64,000 bases of DNA from the NCBI GenBank assembly GCA_044358815.1, contig JBIKNH010000001.1, positions 8,438-72,437 on the forward strand, written 5' to 3'. The notes under the pieces were generated by a model. That model ran no database searches. It saw only the letters and a list, made by a program, of their open reading frames with translations, and was not told the origin of the DNA. Source of the DNA: JBAXSK01 sp044358815 (GTDB lineage: Bacteria > Cyanobacteriota > Cyanobacteriia > Pseudanabaenales > Pseudanabaenaceae). Shown one piece after another: positions 8,088 to 17,415 of the stretch (position 1 is the first letter of the stretch; every line of letters starts with the position of its first letter). The translations under genes were made by a program, and so were the position numbers.

Positions 8088-10910
8088 ATGTATATTCAAG
8101 ACGAAGAACTTAGAACAGTCTTTAAGGTGGCTAGCGAGGAGCATATCCAGAAGCTGGAAGAAGATTTTCTGTTTCTCGAAAAAAATCCTCAGGACTTAGC
8201 CCATTTAGAGGAAGCTTTACGGGAAGCACATACCCTCAAAGGCGATGCACGAATGTTGGGCATTTCTGGGGTAGAAACTTTGACGCACCAAGTGGAAGAT
8301 TTACTTGGGGGTGCAAAGCGAGGTGAATTAGAATTAACGGGTAAAATGCTGGATCGCCTCTATTTAGGATTAGATGCAATTCGGCAATTAGTTCACGAAG
8401 CTATTACCGATGAAGAAGCACGGATTAGTATTTTTGAAGTCTTAGCCCAGTTAATGGGAGCGGAAATGCCAGAACCGCCCCGAGAAGATAATGATCCTTT
8501 TGAAGAAGGAGAAGAGAATATTATCGCTGCTGGCATACCAGAGCAGGTTTTACTAGGGAACAGTCAGGATATCTTAAATCCCAATCCATTACCGAATCTG
8601 CCTCTAAATCCATTGCTAAATCCCCCTGTGGTGCAGGATTTACATAATGATGTTTTATCTAATTTATCCCATAGTCCTAATGGAAATAGCCCTAATGGGA
8701 ATGGCTATGGTAATTTGAGCCATCATCAGAATGGCAATCAGAATGGGAACCACAATAAATCCCAAGGAACCTTAGCGGAATTAGGTTTAGGGACAGGGAT
8801 CAATTTGACATCGGTAAATCCCAGCGGCATCAGTCCGGTAACACCAAATCTGGAGCGGAATGGCACAGTGGATGCAGTATCGAGTCCCTATACTGCGGCT
8901 TATGGTGAACTGAGGGAGCCACCTAATGCCCCGCAAATTTTACCCACCCCAGATGCTCTGATAGCTCCTGCCCGACCACCTCAACCCAAGGCGGAATCGA
9001 AACCTATTCCGGTCCATCGTCCTCCTGAAATGCAGTTTCCGAAGGATTTACATGCCCCAGTGCCTAATTCAGTAACGGCAACTTTTAGCGAAACGGATAA
9101 ATATCGTATTGATACAATTCGGGTTGATCCCCAAAAACTAGATGCTTTAATGACTCAAGTGGGGGAATTGACCGTTACGAAGATTCGCATTGCGCAGCGT
9201 TTAACGGAAATTGAAGAAATCATTAGTTTATGGGAAGAATGGAGCCGTGATACTTTTGTCAGTCGTTTGGCAATGGAAAAGAATCGCGGTGAGAATGCCT
9301 TAGGGGGCGATAGTTACGGTAGCAGTCAGAAGCATTCCCAGAATGGGCAAAAGAGTAACCCCAAAAGTGCAAACTTCCATCGACGGTTAGAGGAAAGACT
9401 AGACCGTTTGGGGAATCAGTTAAATCATTTGCGGCGTAATACTTACGAGGATACCGCACGGTTAGATACCATTGCCAATGATCTCAAAGAAGGGATTCGC
9501 ACGTTGCGGTTATTGCCTTTATCTACGGTATTTAATCTATTTCCCCGTATGGTCAGAGACCTAGCCCGACAGCAAGCCAAAGAAGTGGAATTAGTGATCG
9601 AAGGGGGCGAAACCTGTGCTGATAAGCATATTTTGGAAGAAATCAAAGATCCTTTAATGCATTTGATTCGGAATGCCATCGATCACGGTATCGAATTACC
9701 TTCGGAACGAGAAAAAGCAGGGAAACCAAGGGTCGGCACAATTCGGCTACGGGGGGTGCAAAATGCCCGCAGTATTGCCATTGAGATCAGTGACGATGGG
9801 CGGGGGCTGAATGTAGAGCAAATTCGTCAGGCGGCATTACAGCGGGGTATTTGCCAAGAAGAAGATCTAAACCTGATGACCCCAGCCCAGATTCAAAATT
9901 TAATTTTTACGTCGGGATTTTCCACGCGGTTGGCTGTCACCCAAATGTCAGGACGGGGGGTGGGTCTCGATGTGGTGCGCACTAACATTGAACGGCTCAA
10001 AGGGGATGTGTGGGTCGAGTCAATGGCACGGCAAGGCTGTTTGTTCCGGATGCAAATCGACACGACCCTAGCCACGACCCATGTTTTAATTGCAGCGGTG
10101 AACCAGACCCCCTATGCTTTGCCCGTAGAATTTGTCCAAACTACGCGACTAGTGCCCCGCCAAGAAATTTTCTCCATTGAAGGCAGTCACACCATCACCA
10201 TTGATGAGCATCCGGTGTCTGTGGCATGGCTGGCGGATTTGTTAGAACTAGATGGCAGTCAGCGGCTCGCCCAAAATGCCAACGACCGCACTAAGGCGCT
10301 ACCCTGCATTATTCTCAAAATTGGGGTGGAACGTTTGGGGTTGATTGTAGATGCTTTGCTAGATGAGCAAGACGTGGTGATGAAAGCCCAAAGTAAGCTG
10401 CTGCAACGGGTGCGTAATGTCACTGGAGCAACTATTTTGGGCACAGGGGAAGTGTGTATGGTCTTGAATCCATCGGACTTACTCAAGTCAGCGCGGAAAC
10501 GGGCAGGGTTCACCGCTACCAGTAAACTGCTAGAATCCGTACAACGTAAGAAAGTAGTCCTCATGGTCGAAGATTCCATTACCGTCCGTACCCAAGTGAA
10601 GCGCATCCTTGAAAATGCTGGCTATGAAGTTATTGCGGCTGTCGATGGACTCGATGGTTACGAAAAACTCCGCACTAAGCCAGTGGATGCAGTGGTGTCT
10701 GATATTCAAATGCCCCACCTTGACGGTTTAGAGTTAACGGCACGGATTCGGCAACATAAAGAATATGCTGAGTTACCAGTACTCTTGGTGACCTCCTTGG
10801 CTTCTGAAGAGGACAAGCGACGGGGGGCAGAGGTCGGAGCCAATGCTTATATCGTCAAGAGTGCTTTTGATCAAAATGTTCTCTTGGAGACCCTAGGGAG
10901 GCTGATTTAA
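8088..10910 (+). CDS. cheA: Hybrid chemotaxis histidine kinase CheA with C-terminal receiver
   Basis: A 940-residue kinase. Domains in order are an HPt with H48 in EAHTLKGDARMLG, a long low-complexity Asn/Gly/Pro linker (about 140-330) in place of a clear P2 domain, a dimerisation segment, an HATPase_c with LIRNAIDHG, DDGRGL and GRGVGL boxes, a CheW-like regulatory domain, and a REC domain with D872 (VVSDIQMP). A fused receiver is usual in cyanobacterial and PilL/ChpA-type kinases. The start has CCGGAG at good spacing. Its stop codon overlaps the cheB start (TAATG), so CheA and CheB are translationally coupled. Phosphate could go to its own receiver, to CheB or to the PatA-type regulator. Confidence 0.95.
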   Translation: MYIQDEELRTVFKVASEEHIQKLEEDFLFLEKNPQDLAHLEEALREAHTLKGDARMLGISGVETLTHQVEDLLGGAKRGELELTGKMLDRLYLGLDAIRQLVHEAITDEEARISIFEVLAQLMGAEMPEPPREDNDPFEEGEENIIAAGIPEQVLLGNSQDILNPNPLPNLPLNPLLNPPVVQDLHNDVLSNLSHSPNGNSPNGNGYGNLSHHQNGNQNGNHNKSQGTLAELGLGTGINLTSVNPSGISPVTPNLERNGTVDAVSSPYTAAYGELREPPNAPQILPTPDALIAPARPPQPKAESKPIPVHRPPEMQFPKDLHAPVPNSVTATFSETDKYRIDTIRVDPQKLDALMTQVGELTVTKIRIAQRLTEIEEIISLWEEWSRDTFVSRLAMEKNRGENALGGDSYGSSQKHSQNGQKSNPKSANFHRRLEERLDRLGNQLNHLRRNTYEDTARLDTIANDLKEGIRTLRLLPLSTVFNLFPRMVRDLARQQAKEVELVIEGGETCADKHILEEIKDPLMHLIRNAIDHGIELPSEREKAGKPRVGTIRLRGVQNARSIAIEISDDGRGLNVEQIRQAALQRGICQEEDLNLMTPAQIQNLIFTSGFSTRLAVTQMSGRGVGLDVVRTNIERLKGDVWVESMARQGCLFRMQIDTTLATTHVLIAAVNQTPYALPVEFVQTTRLVPRQEIFSIEGSHTITIDEHPVSVAWLADLLELDGSQRLAQNANDRTKALPCIILKIGVERLGLIVDALLDEQDVVMKAQSKLLQRVRNVTGATILGTGEVCMVLNPSDLLKSARKRAGFTATSKLLESVQRKKVVLMVEDSITVRTQVKRILENAGYEVIAAVDGLDGYEKLRTKPVDAVVSDIQMPHLDGLELTARIRQHKEYAELPVLLVTSLASEEDKRRGAEVGANAYIVKSAFDQNVLLETLGRLI

Positions 10911-12007
10911 TGGTTAAGCCACCGATTCGAGTATTACTGGTGGATGACTCCCACATTGCCCTAGAGATCCTCCAGCGGGTTCTTTCCCAAGCACCAGATA
11001 TTCAAGTGGTGGGTTGCGCTAAAGATGGGATTGAAGCTCTGGCTTTGTTGCCCCAAGTCAATCCTGATGTGATCTGTACCGATTATCATATGCCCCGCAT
11101 GAATGGGTTGCAACTGACGGAATTGGTCATGATGAAGTATCCGCGCCCCATTCTGGTGATTAGTATTTCAGTGCAAACCGAAGATGCCCGCACTATTTTT
11201 AGGATGTTAGAGTCGGGGGCGGTGGATGTTTTCCCGAAGCCTCCCAGTGGTTTATTTGAAGATTACAAGCGGATTCAGCAGGATCTGATCGAGCGGATTC
11301 GGGTTTTGTCGGGGGTTTCGGTTTTTACCCGCACCAAGCGTAATGTCTTGCTGTCTATGGAAAAACAGACTCGCAAGGAGCCGCCGCCACCGCCGGTCTT
11401 TTTTGCCATAGCTCCGGAAACGAAACTTGTTGCCATTGGTGCATCTACGGGCGGACCGCAGGCTTTGCAGACGGTTTTGACCCAGATTCCCGTTGGTTTT
11501 CCTGCGCCCATTGTCTGTGTGCAACACATTAGTAAAGGCTTTTTGATGGGGCTGATTGACTGGCTGGGTTCGTTGTGCCATTTGCCGGTAAAAGTGGCGG
11601 TGCAAGGCGCAATGCCAGAGGCGGGGACGATTTACTTTGCCCCTGAAGATCGACAGCTAGAATTTGATGACCAAGGGCGGTTCGTCTACAGTGCGCCGTT
11701 TCCAGTGGATGGTCATTGTCCATCGGTGACGGTAACATTCCAGGCAGCGGCTAAGGTCTATGGAGCGCGGAGTATTGGGATTTTATTAACTGGGATGGGA
11801 CGCGATGGGGCGACGGGCTTATTAGCAATTCGGAAAGCGGGTGGGGTAACCATTGCCCAAAACGAAGCAACTAGTATTGTGTTTGGAATGCCTCAGGTGG
11901 GTATAGAAATTGGCGCTGCCCAAAATGTCTTGGCGATTCAAGAAATTGCTCCGTTTGTAATGAATCATATTCTAACGACCCAAACCACGTCGGCTCTGTT
12001 TAAATAG
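10910..12007 (+). CDS. cheB: Chemotaxis protein-glutamate methylesterase CheB
   Basis: CheB removes methyl groups from receptor glutamates (and deamidates glutamines) when phosphorylated by CheA. The 365 residues contain an N-terminal REC domain with D58 (CTDYHMP) and a C-terminal CheB_methylest domain. The catalytic triad is visible as S179 (GASTGGP), H206 (VQHISKGF) and D299 (GMGRDGATG). The ATG shares one base with the cheA stop codon. The enzyme completes adaptation with the CheR encoded next. The presence of both is notable because several well-studied cyanobacterial clusters have neither. Confidence 0.95.
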   Translation: MVKPPIRVLLVDDSHIALEILQRVLSQAPDIQVVGCAKDGIEALALLPQVNPDVICTDYHMPRMNGLQLTELVMMKYPRPILVISISVQTEDARTIFRMLESGAVDVFPKPPSGLFEDYKRIQQDLIERIRVLSGVSVFTRTKRNVLLSMEKQTRKEPPPPPVFFAIAPETKLVAIGASTGGPQALQTVLTQIPVGFPAPIVCVQHISKGFLMGLIDWLGSLCHLPVKVAVQGAMPEAGTIYFAPEDRQLEFDDQGRFVYSAPFPVDGHCPSVTVTFQAAAKVYGARSIGILLTGMGRDGATGLLAIRKAGGVTIAQNEATSIVFGMPQVGIEIGAAQNVLAIQEIAPFVMNHILTTQTTSALFK

Positions 12008-12169
12008 TGTTTAACAAATAGTGTTTAAATGATTAACAGGGGATATAAGGTGCAGTTAAAGCAACGTTGCATCATATTCGATAGTCGTAAGTTGATAATC
12101 ATAGTCCCATTGCCACGATCCGCCATTATCCCTGACATCATCCTGACTTAATAACATTGTCGCTTTACT

Positions 12170-13966
12170 ATGATTACGATTCCCCAAGCCGTAGTAGATA
12201 AACTGAAAAGTGCCATTGCTGAGCGCTTGGGTATTTATGTGCGTCCCCAAGATGATGCGAGTTTTTGTAAGAAAATTCATGGACGGGTGCAGTCTCTCAA
12301 AATCTCCACCTATGAGTCTTATTGTGATTTTCTGAGTTGTGGCACGGAACAGAGCGAGTCAGAATGGCGTGAACTAATTCGCCAAATCACCATTGCTGAG
12401 ACTTATTTCATGCGAGATAAGGGGCATATTCACCTGTTGCAAAATAATATTCTGCCGGAGATTATTCACGCCCAAGAGAACCATAAAACGTTGCGGATTT
12501 GGAGTGCGGGCTGTTCTACGGGGGAAGAGGCTTATTCTTTAGCGATTTTATTACATGAATTAATTCCAGATATTAATCAATGGCGACTGCGGATTATTGG
12601 CAGTGATTTAAATCCTGATGTGATTCAGAAAGCGCGGCAGGGCATTTATAGCGAATGGTCTTTGCGAAGTTTGACGGATAAACAGAAAAAACTGTATTTT
12701 ACGCCTCAGGGTCAGCTATGGCGCTTGCAGGAACATATTTCCAAAATGGTTACGTTCTACTCTAATAACCTGGTAGATGATGCCTTTGCCCAATATGCAG
12801 CGGACTTCTATAACTTTGATTTGATTCTGTGTCGGAATGTTTTTATTTATTTTTCCCCGAAAGCCATTGAGAAGGTTTTGCGGCGGTTTTATACGGCGCT
12901 GAAAGGGAATGCTTATTTGATTACGGGGCACATGGAATTACATGGTCAGAATCTGAATGGATTTAAAGTTAAAGTGTTTCCTGATGCAGTAGTTTACCAA
13001 AAGAATGACCAGAGTAATCGCACCACAGCGCCTCAAATCACGGTGGGTGGTTCATCGGGAAATAATGGAATGGGCTATTCTCAACCACCTGTCAGTTATC
13101 CGTCTAGCTATCCGTCCAGCTACCCATCAAGTTATCCAAGTAGCTATCCGACTGGCTACCCAGGTAATTCAACTAATTATAATAATCCGAACTATGATCC
13201 TAGCTCTCAAGAGAACCTAAGTGTTAATCAGAATAGTCCGGCTAATGGTGCAACGAATGATGTAGGGAATAGCAGTAGTCAGACAGCGGCAGATGCTTAT
13301 GGTACGAGCACTTCTAGTACACCGATGCATTTGTCAGGGGGTTACACTTGGGAATCCTATAGCCATGCTTCCCGTAATTTAGTGAATCCGGTGATTACGC
13401 CGCCCCTGAGTCAGTCCCATGATGGTACGGGAAATCAATTTACCGACATTCGCACCGACTGGGATCGGTTAGCTGCTGCGGAAAATGCCATGAGTCAGGC
13501 TAGTTATCGGGAAGCTTTGCGATATTTAGAACAGATTCAGGAAAAACGGTTACATTTTCTGAAAATCCATCAGTTAAGTGCTTTAGCCCATGCCAACTTA
13601 GGGGAATTGAAGCCTGCCTATGACCATTGCGAAGAGGTAATTAAATTAATGCCTAATTCGCCCAAAACCTATTATCTGATGGCACATATTGCCGATGAAA
13701 TGGGTAAATATGATTTAGTGAAGCAGTTACTCAAAAAAGCAATTTATTTGGATTTGTATTTTGTGGCGGCTTATCTGGCTCTGGGGGATATATACGGTAG
13801 GGAAAGCGACCGAGATCGCGCCTTGAAAATGTACCGTTCTACATTGGACATTCTCAAGGCTTTACCCAACCAGGAAATCGTGCCAGAAACGGATTTAACT
13901 CCTAGGGAACTGATGCTGCAAGTGGAAGAAAGAATGCGCTGGATTGGGGTCGGGTTTTCGTTTTAA
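12170..13966 (+). CDS. cheR: Chemotaxis methyltransferase CheR with C-terminal TPR domain
   Basis: CheR uses S-adenosylmethionine to methylate receptor glutamates. The 598 residues comprise an N-terminal CheR helical domain (about 1-75), the methyltransferase fold with SAM-binding IWSAGCSTGEEAYSLA near 105-120 and a CRNVFIYF motif, a disordered linker (about 280-420) with tandem SSYP repeats, and a C-terminal TPR region (about 435-590). Long CheR-TPR fusions are known, and the TPR may dock to partners. The gene follows cheB after a 160-base gap without a strong ribosome site, so its expression may be lower or separately driven. Its end is convergent with mnmG, only 10 bases apart. Confidence 0.93.
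   Translation: MITIPQAVVDKLKSAIAERLGIYVRPQDDASFCKKIHGRVQSLKISTYESYCDFLSCGTEQSESEWRELIRQITIAETYFMRDKGHIHLLQNNILPEIIHAQENHKTLRIWSAGCSTGEEAYSLAILLHELIPDINQWRLRIIGSDLNPDVIQKARQGIYSEWSLRSLTDKQKKLYFTPQGQLWRLQEHISKMVTFYSNNLVDDAFAQYAADFYNFDLILCRNVFIYFSPKAIEKVLRRFYTALKGNAYLITGHMELHGQNLNGFKVKVFPDAVVYQKNDQSNRTTAPQITVGGSSGNNGMGYSQPPVSYPSSYPSSYPSSYPSSYPTGYPGNSTNYNNPNYDPSSQENLSVNQNSPANGATNDVGNSSSQTAADAYGTSTSSTPMHLSGGYTWESYSHASRNLVNPVITPPLSQSHDGTGNQFTDIRTDWDRLAAAENAMSQASYREALRYLEQIQEKRLHFLKIHQLSALAHANLGELKPAYDHCEEVIKLMPNSPKTYYLMAHIADEMGKYDLVKQLLKKAIYLDLYFVAAYLALGDIYGRESDRDRALKMYRSTLDILKALPNQEIVPETDLTPRELMLQVEERMRWIGVGFSF
13093..13161 (+). repeat. 12-base coding tandem repeat (Ser-Ser-Tyr-Pro) in cheR
   Basis: About five units encode SSYP variants, with synonymous differences between units (AGC TAT CCG, AGC TAC CCA, AGT TAT CCA). 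The sequence stays in frame and lies in the linker before the TPR domain. Repeat-number change would alter linker length without breaking the frame. Confidence 0.75.
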
Positions 13967-13987
13967 GCAGGACGTTTTAAGCAGGAC
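13960..13987. repeat. 14-base perfect tandem duplication spanning two convergent stop codons
   Basis: GTTTTAAGCAGGAC occurs at 13960-13973 and again at 13974-13987. The first copy contains the cheR stop (TAA 13964-13966) and the second contains the mnmG stop (TTA on the plus strand, 13977-13979). Before the duplication the two genes would have shared overlapping stop codons. Confidence 0.85.
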
Positions 13988-15923
13988 GTGCCGCTGCTTC
14001 GGCTTCCCGTTTCATCAGTTCCAAATGAACTAGCAAAGCCTGAATATCCGCCGGATTTACGCCACCAATGCGGCTAGCCTGTCCGATGGTTAGGGGCTGT
14101 GCTTTGCTGAGCTTCTCGCGAGATTCCTTAGATAGGGTATCAATGGCGTGGTAGTTCAAATTGGCGGGTAATTTCCGTTCACTATGGCGGGAAACCGTTT
14201 CAATTTGATGCTCTTGCCGCTGAATATAGCCAGCATATTTCACTTCCACTTCTGCGGCGAGGGCTTCGTAACGGGTTAAACTGGGTTCACCAATGCCATA
14301 GTTCAATAGATGCTGATATTCAATTCCTTGGCGGCGCAACAGTTCCGCTAAGGTAATGGAACCTTTGATAATTTGTCCCGTTTCTTGGGTGATTTGTTTA
14401 CCCAGACTGTCCATTTCTTTAATGCGAGTTTGATTGAGTCGTTGGATTTCTTGCTGAATCCGTTGCTGTTTGGCGGTAAACATTTCCCAGCGATCATCAG
14501 GAATTAAGCCCACTTCGCGACCGATGGCGGTTAAACGTTGATCGGCGTTGTCAGAGCGCAAAATCAGCCGATATTCGGAACGACTGGTGAGCATCCGATA
14601 GGGTTCCCGCAGTTCCTTTGTACACAAATCATCAATCAATGTACCGATATAACTACTGGCTCGCGGTAAAACCACCATTTCCTGATTTTGCACATACAAT
14701 GCCGCATTCATCCCCGCCATTAAACCTTGGGCGGCGGCTTCTTCATATCCCGTTGTGCCATTGATTTGACCCGCACAGAATAGCCCACCGATTAGCTTGG
14801 TCATCAGTGTGGGATAGCATTGAGTCGCAGGAATGTAATCATATTCTACAGCGTAGGCTGCCCGTAACATTTGGCAGTTCTCTAAACCAGGCAAACTGCG
14901 TAACATCTGCATTTGAATTAGTTCTGGCATTCCCGTAGAGAACCCTTGAATATATAATTCGGGAATGGTGCGCCCTTCCGGTTCGATAAAGATTTGATGG
15001 CTCTCTTTGTCGGCAAATCGGACGATTTTATCTTCAATGCTGGGGCAATAGCGGGGACCTTTGGCATCAATAAAACCGCCATAAACGGGAGTCAGATGGA
15101 GATTTTCGCGAATAATGCGATGGGTTTCGGGAGTGGTGCGGGTGAGATAGCAGTTCATTTGTTCCCGTTCCACCCAAGCACGGGGATCAAAACTAAACCA
15201 ATTTTGCTGATCGTCGGGGGGCTGGACTTCCATTTTGCTGTAGTCAACGGTGCGGCGGTCCACCCGTGCCGGAGTGCCAGTTTTGAGGCGGTCGGTGACA
15301 AAACCTAAGGCGTTGAGAGTTTCGGTTAAGCCACTGACGGCAAATTCGCCCGCTCGTCCGGCGGCAATGGAACGATTTCCCACCCAGATTTTGCCATTTA
15401 GGAATGTGCCAGTGGTTAAAATGACGGCTTTGCAACCATAGCCCACGCCAAATTGAGTTTCTACGCCGATAATGGTTTGATTGGCATCTAGGAGAATATT
15501 AGTGGCGGTTCCTTCCCTTAGATATAAATTCGGTTCATTTTCGACGACTTCTTTCATGGCGGCGGCATATTCCCGTTTGTCAGTTTGTGCCCGAAGCGCC
15601 CATACTGCCGGACCCCGTGAACTATTGAGAATGCGCTTTTGTAGATAGGTGCGGTCCGTGATTTTGCCAATTTCGCCCCCTAAAGCGTCAACTTCATGGA
15701 CTAATTGGGATTTTGCGGGACCACCCACCGCTGGGTTACAGGGTTGCCAGGCGATGCGATCTAAGTTGAGGGTGAGGAGGAGGGTTTTCCGTCCCATTCT
15801 GGCTGATGCTAAAGCCGACTCACAGCCAGCGTGTCCGGCTCCGACTACGACAACTTCAAATTCATCTAAGAATTGGACGGGGTTGGTTAGTCCTAGGTTA
15901 GTGAGGGTGGGGTCTTGACTCAT
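13977..15923 (-). CDS. mnmG: tRNA uridine-5-carboxymethylaminomethyl modification enzyme MnmG (GidA)
   Basis: With MnmE this FAD enzyme installs the cmnm5 group at wobble uridine 34 of several tRNAs. The 648 residues have the N-terminal FAD Rossmann motif VVVVGAGHAGCESA, the family block CNPAVGGPAKSQLVHE, the central conserved PRYCPSIEDKI segment and the helical C-terminal domain with the SRIGGVNPAD signature. Length matches the family (about 620-650). The ATG at 15923 is the natural start. It is not an accessory gene: it marks the core edge of the minus-strand island that begins at 16402. Confidence 0.97.
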   Translation of the reverse strand: MSQDPTLTNLGLTNPVQFLDEFEVVVVGAGHAGCESALASARMGRKTLLLTLNLDRIAWQPCNPAVGGPAKSQLVHEVDALGGEIGKITDRTYLQKRILNSSRGPAVWALRAQTDKREYAAAMKEVVENEPNLYLREGTATNILLDANQTIIGVETQFGVGYGCKAVILTTGTFLNGKIWVGNRSIAAGRAGEFAVSGLTETLNALGFVTDRLKTGTPARVDRRTVDYSKMEVQPPDDQQNWFSFDPRAWVEREQMNCYLTRTTPETHRIIRENLHLTPVYGGFIDAKGPRYCPSIEDKIVRFADKESHQIFIEPEGRTIPELYIQGFSTGMPELIQMQMLRSLPGLENCQMLRAAYAVEYDYIPATQCYPTLMTKLIGGLFCAGQINGTTGYEEAAAQGLMAGMNAALYVQNQEMVVLPRASSYIGTLIDDLCTKELREPYRMLTSRSEYRLILRSDNADQRLTAIGREVGLIPDDRWEMFTAKQQRIQQEIQRLNQTRIKEMDSLGKQITQETGQIIKGSITLAELLRRQGIEYQHLLNYGIGEPSLTRYEALAAEVEVKYAGYIQRQEHQIETVSRHSERKLPANLNYHAIDTLSKESREKLSKAQPLTIGQASRIGGVNPADIQALLVHLELMKREAEAAARPA

Positions 15924-16401
15924 AGCGGCACGGGGGAGTTAGTTACAGGTTTGGTGAGTTTTAATGATGGTGGCTTTAGGAATAATGTTTAGGAATATTT
16001 TCTAGAAATATTTTTCATGAATAGGATTTTAGCTTACTGAATCATGCCTGAAATATTAGGGTAACTCTGGGGTGATGGAGTTAATTAATCCTACCCTATG
16101 TTAACCGCACATCTAGGTTGCCTGCTTTATAAATCGGATTAAATTCTTAGCAAATAAGAAGAGTCGAATCTTTAGTTAGCTTATCCTATTTGTAATATTT
16201 ATAAAGCTGGTAAGGTTGAGATCTTTGAGTTTTGATAGTAATTTTGATGCTTTGGAGGTTTGCAATTATTGGATGCAAATAGGTTAGCAGAGGTTAAACA
16301 ATTAAGGTAAAGGTAAAATTGCCTCTAGGCTGAAAGGCAAAGCGATCAGGTAAGGTGACCAAGCCTCCACTGAAAAAGCTCAACGGCTGATGTATTTTAG
16401 T
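15924..16401. other. Spacer between mnmG and the patatin operon
   Basis: About 480 AT-rich bases with no credible gene on either strand. It must contain the mnmG promoter and the 3' end of the patatin operon transcript. No strong terminator hairpin was found. Confidence 0.5.
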
Positions 16402-17412
16402 CTAGTAAACAGGGGAATCATCAACAAGTTGCTGTGTTCTATTTTGTAGAAGATTCAGACTATTTTGCCGATCGCTTTCAATTTGCAGAGTCTGTAAAAT
16501 TGGCTCTAAACAGGTTTTAGCATCAATGTAACCGCGTTGTCTTAATAACTCAATGCGATCACTACTGAAATCAAGAAAAGTAATCGCATCACCATAAAGT
16601 GGAAGATCAGACTTATTGATTGGTTTATGTGGACGAATTTCAATCACTGCTTGATTAGAAAACTCATGACGGTTCCAGATTGCGCCATTTTCTAAATGAA
16701 TTACGATCGCATGGGTGCATCCTTGGGCAGCTAAGGCTCCTAGTGGCACATTATCCGCAAAGCCGCCATCGACATAGATATTCCCATTGATCTCGCGTTG
16801 GGGAAATGCTAGGGGAATTGCTGCGCTGGCTAACAAAATATCATAAATTTGCCGATCGCTGTTGGCAGCTTGAACGTGCAACCAATGAGCATCTTGTCCC
16901 ATTTTGGCACGAATCATGTCGATCAATAACATCGCTGGATCGTAACGGAATCTGGGAATATTTAGGGAAGGGAATACAGCAACCCATAGCTCAATGCCAT
17001 TGCGTAATTGTTGCGGATTGACGGCTCGGCGTAAAAAGTTTTCGATTGGTGCGGGGTCAAATACTGATTGTGAATTAGAGAACATGCCTATTGATTCTAA
17101 TAATTTCGTTGCCCATGCGCCAAAGGTGGGGAGAGAGGTTTGGATGATGTAACTAGCAAGTTGAGCGATCGCCCCGTGATCGGGTTGAATGACATTGGCT
17201 TTGCCTAAATCTGTCCACATCAGATCAAGCTGATTTGCGGCATCCTGAAAATTGGAGTTAGCGGCAAGTACAGCACCATTGAGCGCTCCTATGCTAGTCC
17301 CTGCGATGATATGGGGTACAAAATCAATTTCAGCAAGATATTTGATTGCTCCTGCTTGGTATGCACCTTTTGCGCCACCACCAGCAAGAACTAAGCCAAT
17401 TTTGGGAGTCAT
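16402..17412 (-). CDS. Patatin-like phospholipase (RssA-type)
   Basis: Patatins hydrolyse acyl chains from membrane lipids with a Ser-Asp dyad. The 336-residue protein shows the oxyanion glycine block GGGAKGAYQAG (11-21), nucleophile S40 in GTSIG and catalytic D215 in DGGFADNVP, so it looks active. No signal peptide or membrane helix is seen, so it is cytosolic and would act on the inner leaflet. It is the last gene of a six-gene run and starts three bases after the stop of the coiled-coil gene. Related phospholipases serve as membrane-damaging effectors in CBASS-type defence (CapV); whether this one does is inference from its dynamin and PIN neighbours. Confidence 0.9.
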   Translation of the reverse strand: MTPKIGLVLAGGGAKGAYQAGAIKYLAEIDFVPHIIAGTSIGALNGAVLAANSNFQDAANQLDLMWTDLGKANVIQPDHGAIAQLASYIIQTSLPTFGAWATKLLESIGMFSNSQSVFDPAPIENFLRRAVNPQQLRNGIELWVAVFPSLNIPRFRYDPAMLLIDMIRAKMGQDAHWLHVQAANSDRQIYDILLASAAIPLAFPQREINGNIYVDGGFADNVPLGALAAQGCTHAIVIHLENGAIWNRHEFSNQAVIEIRPHKPINKSDLPLYGDAITFLDFSSDRIELLRQRGYIDAKTCLEPILQTLQIESDRQNSLNLLQNRTQQLVDDSPVY

Positions 17413-17415
17413 GAT

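Noticed and set aside
12056..12280. Minus-strand frame overlapping the cheR start
   Set aside because: Antisense to a certain gene with no family features.
13093..13161. Tandem repeat considered as CRISPR-like
   Set aside because: Units are 12 bases without spacers and encode an in-frame SSYP repeat within cheR.
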